Assembly (NCBI GenBank): GCA_003117195.1
Contig: BDSI01000009.1
Location: forward strand, 1,054,001 to 1,118,000
Reading direction: 5' to 3'
Length of the DNA stretch: 64,000 nt
Source of the DNA: Eudorina sp. 2006-703-Eu-15
Lineage: Eukaryota; Chlorophyta; Chlorophyceae; Chlamydomonadales; Volvocaceae
How positions within the stretch are numbered: position 1 is the stretch's first letter; every line of letters starts with the position of its first letter. The position numbers and the translations under genes are program-made. The notes beneath the pieces are model-generated. The model was given only the letters and a program-made list of their open reading frames with translations. It had not been told where the DNA came from and searched no databases. Of the stretch, positions 13,701 through 25,871 are shown in pieces.

Positions 13701-14822
13701 CCGCCCCCGCCCCCGCACCTTGGTGCAGCACCAGTAGGTGAGCGAGTGGGAGAGGTCCATCATGAAGGTGGTGCCCGGGGTGATGGCCACCGAGGTCAGG
13801 GTCTCGCCCTCATCCACGTCGCGCCCTGATTTCTGGCCGTCGGGGGGAGCGGAGGAGGACAGGGGGACAGGAAGGGAGCGAGGGAGGGAGGCACACGCAC
13901 ATGTCGGGTCCGGTCCGGTCGGGTGGGTTTGTTGTTTGCTAATCACGTGATCACGCAACATACCAGGGCGACCGACCATCCGTGCCCGCGACGAGGTCCC
14001 CAGCGCAGCGCTGAGCGACGCCGATGGTCAGCGCGTGAGGCGTTGGGCTCGGCATCAAGATCTAAGACTAATGCAGTGTCTTTTCTTGCTTGCGTGGGAG
14101 AAGGGGAGGCGCGCGGCGCGCGGCCAAGCCGGCGTGGCCGGCCCACCGGCGGCCGCGCAGGCGCTGCGCGGCGCCGACCGCACCCAAAACGTCGGCCGCG
14201 AGACTGCATCACCTTTCTTCTGTCCCGTTGCGTGATCAGTTTGGCTAGCGGCGCCGGACCGTCCACCGCGATCATGACGGACTTGGTGGGCTCCGTCATT
14301 TCGAGGATGGAGTTGAGGCGCTTGTGGAGCAGCTTGTGAAAGTGACCGTGGTTTTTGGCTGATGGCGGGGCACGGAGGGCGGTTCGAGAGTGGTGATGGT
14401 GGTGGTGGTGGGTGCCCAGCGGGTGGCGGATGCGTGTTGTGGATGGTGATGGGGGAAAGCAGTGGCGGGGTGTTCAAAGTTTGGAGGGGAAGAGTGGCGG
14501 ACAGGGCGCAAGCCATCTGCGTGTGTGATAAGGGGACGCCTGAGTTGAATCGACGAAAGCAACCCGGATTCCCGGATGCCTGAAATGACTTTCTCACTTT
14601 CCCCTTTCATGAAAGTGAGCAGCTCGCGGCGGCCAAGCAATTAGCCGCCGATTATGGCACCGCTTTGCGGTGTGTAGCCGCCTGCAACGTACCGTGTCTC
14701 ATAACGGTATGCAGGACCGAGTTGAGGTCGATGTACAGATGGTCCACCCGGACTTTTGACAGAGGCACATAAGCCTTTGCGTATTTCTCCGAAAACCATA
14801 CGTTGAAGCCGGGAATACCCAT
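3777..14822 (-). CDS. XRN-family 5'-3' exoribonuclease (15 exons)
   Basis: Exons, 5' to 3' on the minus strand: 14822-14693, 14358-14213, 13832-13719, 13005-12949, 12567-12495, 11881-11829, 11256-11125, 10349-10241, 9710-9516, 8636-8498, 8257-7906, 7493-7356, 6838-6733, 5984-5924, 5511-3777. All phases agree and give 1,179 aa. The start MGIPGFNVWF is the usual XRN N terminus. Conserved core motifs are VDHLYIDLNSVLH (D32), DGPAPLAKLITQRDRRK, AITPGTTFM, GEGEVK (E151/E153), GDDADLI (D179/D181) and KGNDYLP (D260), which together form the two-metal active site. The family degrades 5'-monophosphorylated RNA processively. From about residue 602 the tail is unusual: poly-Gln, long Ala runs, a basic HKRRRKPR (about 815), an AT-hook-like SRGRPRG (922-928) and YGQ repeats. 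The AT-hook suggests a nuclear or DNA-associated form, which is inference. The most uncertain boundaries are the exon 11 acceptor (TAG rather than CAG) and the exon 12 donor. Confidence 0.9.
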
Positions 14823-15604
14823 GGCTCCCTGAAGCACACACGAGGCTCCGCAATGCAATGAAGGGTTATAATGGCTTCACTTGCAAATATATTTATCCCT
14901 TATCAATTAACAACTGGCAGTCTCGTCAGGAACGCACGCCTATGGACCGCTGCGGACCGGGTTGGGTCGAAAGCCTTTCAAAGCGATGAACGGCCGGTGC
15001 AAACCCTGCTTCCTAGAAGTCCATTGACAGAACACGACATTGCAATCACACTTCCTACTGTCCACTTGACTGCCTCGAGTCGTCGAACGGAACGTCGTAC
15101 GGCCCCTGAGAGGTCCAAAAGGAAAGCTGGAAAGCCATTTTTATCGGAATTTACCGTTACCATCAAACTTGTTCCTTATACAAGTTAACGGAGCTGCGTG
15201 CGAAGCGGCCCACTTACGTAGTCGCCCTGACGAAACAAGAAACCGGGACGGCTGCTGAGTAACATCTGATCAAACCCTCAGAGGTGAGCTTGGTTCGTGC
15301 ACATCTGATCACGCTGTCTGCTGGGTCGCAGGCATAGATGGCCGTCGGCGGAAGGGATTTGTTTTGGGTGCTGCAGCATGGACCCCCACGTTTCGTCTTG
15401 TTGCATTTGAGAGCCTTTTATAGTAGCAGGTTTTTTATATCGAAAATTAGTGCCCATTCGTAATTGTAGTCGATATGGCCAAAGTGTTCCGTTGCGACCG
15501 AGAGTTACCTGGTCGTCTGTTGCCTGATTCGCGCTCTGCTGCAGCCGAGCCTTTGTTCAATCGTCCTCCTTGAGGGCGCACCAGATCGCTTCAGCGACCA
15601 GCAT
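14823..15604. promoter_or_regulatory. Divergent intergenic region between XRN (-) and zinc-finger gene (+)
   Basis: The 782 bases between two opposite start codons must hold both 5' UTRs and both promoters. It is visibly more AT-rich than the flanking exons. An acceptor-like GTGCTTCAG lies just upstream of the XRN ATG, so a 5' UTR intron is possible. No specific box could be assigned. Confidence 0.5.
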
Positions 15605-17579
15605 ATGGCCACGAACCTCTGCGCAGAGTGCGGAACGCGTCTGCCACGTCCAGAGTACAAGAAGCACATGGAGCAGGTCCACGGAGTCTCCGTTATGAAC
15701 GACAGTGACGATGAGCACGCCCAGCCGGTGGCCCAAGCTGGCGAGGAGGGCGCCGGTGCCGACGACGCCCCACGCCCGCAGCGCAAGCCGCGCGGCGGCG
15801 GCCGCGGCCCTAGGCCCGCAGCCGGTGAGGCCTCTGCCGAGCCAGCGGCCGACGACGGGTCCGCCCCTGTAGATGGTGCCGGACCGGGCCCACGCCGCCG
15901 GCGCAACCGGAGGGCGCAGCCAGAGGACGGCAAGCCCGAGGGCGACCACAAGTGCAGCGAGTGCGAGCGGGCCTTCGCGAGCCTGCAGGGTCTGTTCCGT
16001 CATATGACTGCCAAGCACCCAGATTCGCAGGCTACCACGGATCTGGCAGCGTCGGTGGCCCCGGCCCCGGCCCCGCCTCGGGCGGGTGGCCGCCGCGGCG
16101 GCCGCAGGCCCCTCGCAGAGGGTGCCGATGGCGCCGCGGAAAATGGCGACGAGGCGGCGGCGGCTGGGACCGCGCGCGCGCCGCGTCGGCGCCGGCCTCG
16201 GAAGCCCCGGGCGCCGCTGGACCCGGAGGCGAAGGAGGACGCCGCCGCCGCCTCGGCCGCAGCGGCCGCCGCGTTGGGAGGCTCGCTGCCCCCCTCTGAG
16301 CCCAGGCCGGAGCGGCTGGTGACGCTGCTCCGCTGCAAGTTGTGTGAGATTGGCTTCAAGTAAGTCACGGCTTTCCTGACGAAAGCTGGAACGCTTGCAC
16401 GCGTGTAGATCATACAGCCTATCTATCTACCTACCTAGGAGCTTGACTGTGTGCGTGGGAAGGAGTTGATTTGGGTTATTCAGTTGGTGAATGCTGCTGC
16501 TGTCGGCAAGTCAGTTTCTGGCATGAGGGATCTGAACTGCTTGATACAATGCGCCACAACGGACGGGGCCTGTGCCTCGTCCATGCGTTTGTGCTGCTGG
16601 GTTGCGTCCACAAACGCATACTAAGGGTGAAACCCTGATAACTAACTCTTATGTAAGAGTTGCCGGCGCTGCGCTCGGACTGGACTCAGGGGTGCATCTA
16701 TCCAACGGCATACGACTGTGCGTCACCAGCACGCAGAGTGGTGAAATCTGCTGGACTAACTGGATTCGGCGTCCTGGTTGCCTTGCACCTGCGTGGCTGT
16801 TTTGCAGAAGCAAGAACCGCGCTCGCAGCCACGTGTCGGAGGCGCACCCCGACTCCCTGCCAGCCAAACCCGCCGACTCGACGGAGGCCCAGGCGGCTGA
16901 CGGCGAGGCCGCGGAGGATGTGGCCAAGGACGCACCGCACCCCGCCGATGAGCTGTTGGAGACGGTCGAGGTGGGGACCGGGAAGGCAGGCAGGGGCGGA
17001 TGTGCAAATAAGCGAGAAGATGGAGACGGCACCACAGGAGAGGAGGATTCAAGACGCATGTCCACAACCGCTGGTTGTACCTTCCTTGAGTGCAGGGTTG
17101 TGCCGCTCTTGAGTGCAATTCGTGATGCGCGACGACGGGCCCGTCGCTCTCAGCTGGGGCCATTGGCTAAGCCACCACGCGCGCCACCATTGCCTGAGGT
17201 GCCGTTATTCTCTTTGGCGTCAAGAAGGGGTGATCCATGCATGGTGCATGACTGCATGTCCCCTCCCGTTTGCCCCTCCCCCGGGTTTATTTCTGTTTTT
17301 TTCAATTTAACCCCCGTTTGCCACTAATTTCGACGCACACTGGTCGCTGCGCAGGTGCCTGCTCGCCGCGCGCCACGCTCCCAGGCCCGCCGCTCCCGCA
17401 AGCCCGCCGCCGGCGGTCCCGATAGCAACGGCAACGGCGAGGCCGACCCCGCGGACGACGGCGCCGCCCCCAAGCCGCCGCCGGTCCGACGCGGCGGTCG
17501 GCCGCCCAAGGCCAGCGGCCAGGCGGCGCCGGTCGGGGCCGCCACGGACGAGCTGGCGGCGCTTGGCATCGTGTCGTAG
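15605..17579 (+). CDS. C2H2 zinc-finger protein (3 exons)
   Basis: Exons 15605-16359, 16808-16970 and 17355-17579 join with donors GTAAGT and GTGGGG and CAG acceptors, giving 380 aa. Three C2H2 fingers are visible, all with H-x4-H spacing: C6/C9/H21/H26, C117/C120/H133/H138 and C244/C247/H260/H265. The third finger is created across intron 1. Between and after the fingers lie Arg/Pro/Gly-rich basic linkers. The C terminus has an AT-hook-like RRGGRPPK. The protein is probably nuclear and nucleic-acid binding; the target is unknown. The start ATG follows an AT-richer leader and precedes finger 1 by only five residues. A TGTAA occurs at 18676-18680, giving a possible 1.1-kb 3' UTR. Confidence 0.85.
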
Positions 17580-20500
17580 TCCCCTGGCGCAACAGCTTTC
17601 TCGGCTCATTCGGCGGTACCTACATCTACCGTATCCGCCCTCGTCGCCTTGGCCCCCACCGGAACTAGGCGGCTGCACCATCGCCGCGATGGCTGGCTGA
17701 GCGCCGCGTGAGGCGCGTCACAGCACAAGTTGTTTTTCGACTGACGGTTTTTGGCGTGGCGCCCTGAGGAAGTGTGGCGCAGCGGCGGCCGCCGCCGCGG
17801 CTGCTCCCGCCATGGCTGTCGCTGCGCGACTGGAGCAGCGGGGGCGGCGGCAGCGGCGGTTGCCGCGGCGTCTCCCATCGCCGCTAGCGGCTCGTCACCA
17901 TGCCATGTACCGTCATCGTTCGCCCCTACCGGGCGGTTCTACCGTTTCGTGCCGCAGTCATTGTCTGCAGGGACTGCCACGGCGTCACCGCCTGCCATGC
18001 TGGCAGGACGTGCGCATCCAGATCTGTGCAGTGCGGTGCGGTTGCGGCAGAGAGTTGTTACGGGTGTGTTGCACAGCAGCGGACGTGGCTGACACTTGTT
18101 GAAGCTTGAAGGGCGGTCCTCACATTTGCAAAAGGTTGCTACCGTCGCCGCGCCTCGATTGCATCCCTCCGCGGCGCCCCAACGCTCATGCGTGCATGGG
18201 GCGAGTCCCACCAGCGGGGCTGTCGCAGCAGATATGGATGTGGGTTCGGCTGCCACCTTCCGAGCCGAGCCGGGCGGCGGGCCGGGCTGCGCAGATTGTC
18301 TCGAGCGCACTGGCAGCGGTTGGTCCCCTGCACAGGCGGCAAGGCGGAGCTCTGCTCCAATCTCCGATCTGTGTGGACGGCATGCTCGGTCTGGTCTGGT
18401 CCGTGCGCCGCATCCCTTCGCCTCGCGGTCCTTTGTTCGACCGCATGTGCACTCGCCGTAACCGTTGCTGAGGGCCGACACGTCCGCCCTACGTCCGCCC
18501 TAGAGTCCATGATGGAGCGGGTGGGGTGGGATGGAGAAGAGCGATGGTGGTGCGTCACCGTGCGTCGATTTGAGGCAGAGGCCCGGACGGATGTAGTCGG
18601 GGCGAGGAGTTGGCGGCGGAGGGATGCGGGCGTCGTTTCAAGACGACCTCCGGACAGGTCGCCCGGGACACAATGTGTAATCGCACGCCGGCTTGGGATG
18701 TCGCGACGCGGGACAAGAAAGTTGGGTAGGGCTCGGTACCGGGACCACATGCTTGGTAAGCGAGCTACTGATCAGGAATGACACACACACTCTTTAAAAG
18801 GCGATGTGTCGCAAAGGTGAATGAATAACACTGCAAAAGAGCATTTTGGGATGAACAGGGGATATGGTGTCGAGGGAGGTTAGGGTTAGGAGGTGTCAGG
18901 AAGCATAATCATTACCCTTGGGAGTCCAAGAACACTACACGGTACACACACTTGAATAAAGCCGTCCAGCGGAAATACAAGCTTCGCGCCCATCACGTCA
19001 GCAGTCGTATCGTACAATAGCAACCAGACACCGCGCTCTCGCCCAGACAACATCATGGCGGGAGTTTATGCCTCTCCGCGTGCTGTTCATCAAAATGCTG
19101 TTCGGCTGCGTTGTTCGTTGTAACGCAGTCGCAGTCTTTGAAGACGCAGGACAAGTTCGGGACTACTATCGTGTACCGGGGTGTATGTACACGTGCCTCC
19201 CACCAGGAGCAGCACAGGACGCACGGGAGCACCAACCGGCCGACCTGCTAAGCTAATCCGGCTACCACGACCCAGCGCGTACGGTATCCGCCCGTGCAGG
19301 ATATGGAAATCAGCGCACAGCATCTTACGGTGGTCCCACTAAACTCAGAAAATCTCAGATCCGAGATCCGATTCGCTGCTACAGCCATATACATGATTAA
19401 CTACATCGCCACTGCCGCTACCTGCACTCCCGACAGCCGGCGCAGCGGGTTGCCCTGCTTGGCACAGCTGTTACAAGATACCGTATAAAGGTCCATTAAC
19501 GTCATTTCGTGCCCGGCTTGCTCTAGAACTTCGCACACAGCAGGGCGCTGCGGGGCGGACATGCTTATTGCAGGTATTGTAATCAAACCGGATCACGTGG
19601 CGAATCAGCCTCGGATCACAACAGTTGGGCTCCGAGGCGCATCATTCATAAATAGAAAAGCGGCACGAGCCGAGCGATGGGTGGGTTCAGCCGGGTTTCA
19701 CGAGGGGACACGGTAAAAGCAAAAACAAGCACCTGGCCCGCGCTGAGGAGATGCAGGCGCGGATGTCGTCGTTCGAGTTCCACCACCATGCACACACGTC
19801 ATCACCTCCATACATCCGACGTGAAGTCCACACAAACTCCCTACTGCCGAAACCGTAGCTAGGCCTGCGTCCCATACCTTGGTAACCTAATGAACGCACA
19901 ACTACGAAGCGTGAGGACCCCAGCCACCAGGCCTCAGACAGCCCCTTGTCTGCGGGCTCCCGCAGAATAAAAAAATAAAGAAACATGCTAAAGAGGGCTG
20001 GTACTGGTGCGCGTGATAGGCGCGGTGGTCTCGCCCTTGGCCACCGGCCCGAGGAACCCAAACACCAACCAGAGCGCCCCGATATATACATCTGCATGCC
20101 CAGGAGTTGTGATGCCGACAGCAAGTCATGCAGCCAATCGTGGTCGCTGCGGCCCCCCGCCACCACCCCCCCTTGGTCGCCGGGTCACACCTCCTTCCGT
20201 GTCATGGCTGCGACGGGCTCCATTCCAAAGCCCCCCATCCTCCGCACGTCTTGCTGTCGTGACCCTGCTATCGCAAGCGCTTCCGAGATCGCGCGCCGCC
20301 ACGCTGCCGCTCCCGCCACGCTGCCGCTCCCGCCTAACCGCCGCCAGTCTCTCCCAAGTTGTGCGAGACCGCGCTCCCATCGCTCTGGACCATTCCTCTC
20401 CTCGCGTGTGTGCGGTGTGCGGTGCATCACAGCCGGCTCGAACCTGGCGACAGCCGCCCCATCGTGGCGCGATGGGTGGCCAGCCGCCGCGCACATGTAT

Positions 20501-20813
20501 GTACGGTAATCGGATGCGCATCGCAAACACAAAGACGACGCGGGCTCCTCGCTGACCACACGAACGAACGCGCACAGCTCTGCCATGCGGCTTCAAGTAA
20601 CCGCCACCGTTACCGTTTACCATTCTAGTAGGCTTGTAGTCTACTGAAACGCATTCGCTCCTCGACACTCCCACGCAAGCATCGTGCTCCCGCGGCGCTG
20701 AGCCACACCACACACCACACCACGCCACGTGGTTCGCAAGGAGCTCCCCATCCCAGCACCTACCGCGCTCACGCCTGAGCCGTGGGGGCCCGATCTGGCA
20801 CCCACGCCGGCGC
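17580..20813. other. Region between convergent genes, no exon supported
   Basis: Probably includes the 3' UTRs of the zinc-finger gene (+) and the glycoprotein gene (-). A TGTAA (+) lies at 18676 and TGTAA on the minus strand at 19471-19475. GC-rich open frames at 18100-18780 and 20000-20550 overlap on both strands and show no domain. Nothing else was recognised. Confidence 0.45.
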
Positions 20814-23612
20814 TCATGGAGCCGTCAGGAACACGCTCAGCAGTACTGCGGCCAACGCCGCCCACACGGTCATCCGCACCCCCGCGGCCGAGCCGCCGTC
20901 AGGGGTGCCGTTCGTGGTGGTGGTGTTGATGTAGCCGTTGCCGGGATCGGTGGTCGACAGGAAGACCGAGGTGGTGGTGGAGGTCGGGTCGTACCACACG
21001 CTGCTGGCGTTACGAGTCTTGGGATTGGGAAGCACGGTGTTGACCGACAGGACGTTGGTGCGGGCGGGGCCGCCAGGTGGCTGGGGAACCGAAACGTTGA
21101 CCGGCATCTTGATGGTGCCGTTGACCAAGTCGAGCGCATAGTCCAGGAAGCTGAGCGAGGCGTTGTAGTCGCTGCTGAGTGACAGCGTGAGCGACGTGGG
21201 CTGGCCGGCGCCTGGGCGAGGGCGCGGAGCGGGAGGTGCATGGTAGCATGGAACCGTCAGGAAGGTTATGTTGTGAGGTTTGCAGTTGAGGGTGTCGGGT
21301 TGGGGGGTGCGCGCCACAGGGTCGTAGCGCCGCGACTCTCAAAAGGCCACTCGCGGGTTCAACACGGACACGGCACGGCGCGGCCACAGGTGCAGAGAGG
21401 CCAGGGAGGGAGGGAGGGAGGGAGGGAGGCCCTTCAATGAGACACAAAGGGTGGTCCTTTGCGGTCCCGCCGGACCCCTTTCCTGGACGTTCCTGATTCA
21501 GTCCCCCGCTCACCTCCCGGGGTGACCCTGTAGCTGCCGTTGTTGCTCAGAATGAGATCCAGCGACACCATCAGCGAGTTGCTGTCGTTGCAGAAGGGCC
21601 TGCGGGTGGAGTGACCACGCAGTTAGTCGGTGTCAGCAGCGGGTGGCTCGGAGCAGGTGCAGGTGCGTTGTCAAATTTGTTGTGTTCTGTCATCAGGCCG
21701 GTGTGGTCTCCACGTGATGACGTCGGACCCACACCCCAACCGTGCAGGAAGGGCCGTGGGCCGCGCGGCGCGCAGGAAACCTGGCATATCGACAAACGCC
21801 GTACAACCAGCGCAGCTCAAAGCTGGTTAGTGCGTGGTCGGGCGCCCGCCGTAACTGCCATCATCACAGTGCCACCACCACCACCACTGCCGCCAAGACA
21901 GGTAGAATTACCATCACCAGGCTTACCAGTTGGAGTACGAGATGGTCCACTTCAGGCCGTTGCGCGGGACCGTTACATTGGTATCACCGTACGGCAGCGT
22001 CACCGCGTCATCTAGTCCAAACAGCAGCTCCACCGTCACACGTGGCTGCAGACCGGGCGCTGGCGCCGGAGGCCGGGGCGGCATCGGCGGTGGCGAGGGC
22101 GGCCGGCTGCTGCTGCCATCCTCGCCGTCGCCGCCGTCACGCACGGGCGGGAAGCACTCGTTGCGGAACTCCTGGCGCAGCAGAGGACTCAGCGTCACGC
22201 GGACGTAGCTGGCGTTGGCGGTGCCGATCGTGCGGTTGCCGGAGGTGAAGTTGACGGCGTCGCTGGCGTCCGCGAGGGACGCGACCTGATGGTACGGCAG
22301 CAGCCTGCCGTACGCATCCAGCTCGGCGATACGTGCGAAGCGCAGCTGCAGGAAGACGCTGGTGTCCGAGTAGTTGGGGTAGATGCGCACGTTGGCGGAT
22401 TTGCCCATGAAGGCCACCTGGGTCGCGGGCAACCGGGAAATGTTGGGAGGGGGGCGCCAACAGCGATTTGTGAGGAGAGACGTTGACGTTGGTTTGCGCC
22501 CAGCACGGAAGTGCAGCGCTCCGGAGAGAGGTTTGCGCCGGAGGCAGCCGCGGGACAGAGACGCGCGCAGCCTGAAACTGTGTCGTACCTTGCGTGGACT
22601 CTTCCGGTCGTCAAACTCCGTCTCGTTGCGGTCGTTGGGCATGCCCCAGTTGCGCTGACGTGCATCATCGCCGCGCGGGCCTGACGGGCCGCCGGTCTGG
22701 TTGCGGGCACCGCCCTGGGAACCGCCATCGTCTGGTTTGCCCTGGCCGTTGCCCCCGGGTCCTCCAGCGGGCGCGTTAGTGCGGACAGTGCCGTTGTTAG
22801 GGCCTTCGGGGCCCTCACCGCGACCGTTGCCGGGGCCGCCTGGACCACCACCGGTCGTGTTATTTGGCGCACCACCCTGACCTGAGGTGTTGTCATGGAG
22901 CAGAGGATCGCGGCGTGGTCAGGCAAGTTGGTACGGCTTGAGCATGGGGGTGGAGCGAGCAAGGGGAGCGGCAACTACTTCGTAACGCTATCGATCCCCG
23001 GGAAACAACGCCCCACAGACATTTTCCTTTACTCTCCGGCTCATGTGAGGCAAGTAACTGCTAGGGTAATCTATGGTGAGGACTGGCCGCTCCCCGTTTT
23101 TGGAAAAGGCAAGGTGTGGCAGGACATAGTTTGACCGTGACAAATGCAGTACCGTACACGCGCTAGCGATTCGCTTAGTCCATGTGCACAATATTTGGAT
23201 GAGAGATCGAAGGGATCGCCGGGGGCAGGACCTGCAAACGGTCCGCCTTCCCCCTCTGTGCGTCCATCGCCAGGACCTCCGGAACGTGGCCCACCTTGAC
23301 CTGCAAGACCACACCAAAACAATTTAAGACTGCTCAAGTGTGTTGTCGCGTCAGGGCCGCCATGCAGTTGTCGCGAAGCAAGAAAACAAAAAAATCCCAA
23401 CTGGCCCCTTGACTGGGTAGGTCCCCCGTACCACTTCTCAGGTACAAGCACAATGCATTACTCAACAAAAATATCAACAGTCCTTGGGAATATCTAAATC
23501 ATGTGGGATGCCATGGTTTACGAGTTTATTCCGCAACTGTCCACTCACCTGCTGCTCCGCTCAATACCAGGACGACTGCCAACAGAATTACGGAATAATA
23601 AATGTTCCTCAT
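20814..23612 (-). CDS. Secreted Gly/Pro-rich glycoprotein, probably GPI-anchored (6 exons)
   Basis: Exons 23612-23549, 23300-23232, 22881-22589, 22417-21927, 21599-21514 and 21211-20814 give an in-frame 466-aa protein. Residues 1-21 (MRNIYYSVILLAVVLVLSGA) form a clear signal peptide. Residues about 22-130 are Gly/Pro/Asn-rich and collagen-like. A globular part follows, starting FMGKSANVRIYPN, interrupted by a SRPPSPPPMPPRPPAPAP spacer typical of hydroxyproline-rich algal wall proteins. Many N-x-S/T sequons are present (NYS, NFT, NRT, NAS, NVT, NGS, NGT). The last 20 residues (MTVWAALAAVLLSVFLTAP) are hydrophobic after a Ser/Gly/Ala stretch and end at the stop, which is the layout of a GPI signal. 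Likely an extracellular-matrix or plasma-membrane surface protein. The family is not recognised. The weakest splice site is the exon 2 donor (GTCCTG). Confidence 0.8.
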
Positions 23613-24592
23613 GATTTTTTAACAGAACAGAAAGGCAAAAATTTACAAGAACGCTTCAATGGCTACTGTACTATCTGTGTCCTATATCTCTTGCAAACTG
23701 GAAGGTCAATGCATAAGTTAAACTATGTACCAGCAGTGCATATGAGAGGTAAATGAAGCGTTTGTAGAGCAGTACAGAACGCGACAGAACATGTACGAGT
23801 CAGACGCAGTCAGACAGTACGAAACTCTGTGCGTCTCTACGATGCGTGCGTCCCCATCATGTGGAACTTAAAGCCCAATATGCTTTATCTCAATATCTTT
23901 AGATGGGCCGTTGCCGCATCTTGGAGATCGCACTGTCTTCAAACCGGTTGGAAGCCCGGAGGTAGGTACCTCAACAAGAATATGCATGATGACCGATAAT
24001 AACAATGTCCTATCACGCCAACACGACGTTTGGGCCGTCAAACTATGTCGAACAACCCATAACGACCCATGGCCCAAGGGTAGAACACCCGCGCTAGCCC
24101 TAACAAAAAACATTTCTGGCGTCCGAATAGCAAGGTGGAGCTGCGCCTGCTGTGACGACCCCACGTATGTGCCAAAACGGCCAAAACGGCCAAAACTGCA
24201 CGACCTAGACAAACCGGTCCTATTCAAACAGGTTTAATAATTTCAAGCCCCACCCTCCCAAGCTCGCAAACGCGGCGTAGGCAGGGCAACCGAGTACATC
24301 AAGTCCCTCATACAGTCTCAGTTTGACACCGAAGACTGGCAACAATGCGTGCCCAATGCGCATGGCTGTACGACGTGTATGTGCCACACCCACATCGCAA
24401 ATGGTAAGACTCGCGTTGCATAGTTACGTCTTACAGTCATGCAGCACTTAAGACGTAAGTGGAAGCGTTTGCTACTGCGCCGGGACGCGCCAATAATGAG
24501 GAGCGAAGGCAGTTCGGCGTACACCACCTCGACCTGCTGCCAAAGCCAAAACTCGGCCCCGCAACATTCACATTTCCGTTGCTTCTTTCATG
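23613..24592. other. AT-richer region without a supported gene
   Basis: Upstream flank of the glycoprotein gene. A minus-strand open frame at 23868-24227 has no recognisable domain. A short direct repeat, CCAAAACGG in three near copies, sits at 24171-24198. Confidence 0.4.
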
Positions 24593-25871
24593 GGCCCCAT
24601 CCGCGCCGTCCATCGCCCAGCAGCTCCTGCTTCAGGAGGTGCACGTCGTGCGCCCGCCGCATGACCGCTCCCGGGCGCACATCGGGGTGCCACCGGGGGG
24701 CATCCGACAGCGCCACCAGCGGGTAGGTCGCCGCGCCGTCGAGCCCAGCCCTGGAGGGGTTGGAACGTTGGATGGATCAAGGGCGGCAGTAGTGGTTGCA
24801 CCAAGGACGGTCGGATGGCGGCACGTGACCAGGTAGCTGCTGTAGCTGCTAAGGGTGAACGTCAAACAATACTAGGGGGCGGAGCGGGGCGGGGCCGACG
24901 CCCCGTGGTGGCGCATTCTGCTTGAGTTCCTGCGCAGAGCTATACCCGGCTTCGGGCCAGTCATGGCCTTACCGGCGGCGCAGGAGGAACCCTGGATGAC
25001 TTGCCCCGGGTTGCCGAAGGGGGTGTTTCGGGTAGCAAGGGCGCTGAGTGTCCTCCCGCTGGTGACAGATGTCGGTGCGGAACTCCTGACCCTGGGGGTT
25101 GGTGCTGGAATGCACCGCTGTGGGGCAATCCACTGCTGCCACAAGGGCTGCAAGAAGCCGAGCGGCCCGGGCTGGAAGGTAGGCACGTTGCTCTTGCCAG
25201 GTGCCTGTCGTTGAGGACCGTTGGCCACGCGGTCCGAGCTATATCCCGGCTTCGAGCACCACTGACGGGTGAGAGAGAAGTGCGGACGCGACCCCCACGA
25301 CTGCCCGCACCCGGGGCCACGCCCGCCGCGTGCCATGCCCTGTGCACCTGTGGAGGTAGCGGTGGCGGTGGTATGCAGCCCTCAGACGAAGCCCCGCAGT
25401 AACCCACGAGGGCGGTGCACGACCTCCAAGCCCACACACGGGGCTGGCAGCTCACATTCCGCATCCATGCGCTTGGTTGGCAATCCTCACTGATTGTGCT
25501 GCTCCACTCCGCCCTCGCTCCCTCCCCTTATGGGAGTATTAGAGAAGCACCATTTCGTCCACGCGTACCGTATGCGACACGTATGGTCCATACGCACTGG
25601 ACCCACCTCTGCTTCGTACCGGCCCCCCACGAACTTGACCAGCACGTGGCGTTCCGCGGCGCCCTCGACGCCTCGCCGCCGGGCCGTGTAAATCAGGAGC
25701 GGCGCCGGCCCAACGTAGGTGATCTCCGACAGGCCAAGCTGCTCGTCCAGGAGGCTGTACGGGAGCGTGCATGGCCGCAACACCGGCTGCCCGCCGACCT
25801 CCTGCACCACTGTATGAGCCGCGTTGCGCAGGCGGGCCATGCGCTCCAGGGACGCCGCCTCGAGGGTACCC
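24593..25871 (-). pseudogene. Fragmentary kinase-like gene
   Basis: Three coding-like blocks lie in order. Block 1 (25871-25607) ends RHVLVKFVGGRYEAE before a GTGGGT donor. Block 2 begins at 25349 after a CAG acceptor with VHRAWHAAGVAP. Block 3 (about 24744-24593) reads YPLVALSDAPRWHPDVRPGA and then AHDVHLLKQELL. Joining 1 and 2 restores a VKF..RY...VHRAW..AG.AP pattern, which I associate with divergent protein-kinase-like proteins of algae and fungi. I could not link block 2 to block 3 without stops or define either end, so it is given as a probable remnant. The kinase assignment is inference from the motif pattern only. Confidence 0.35.
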
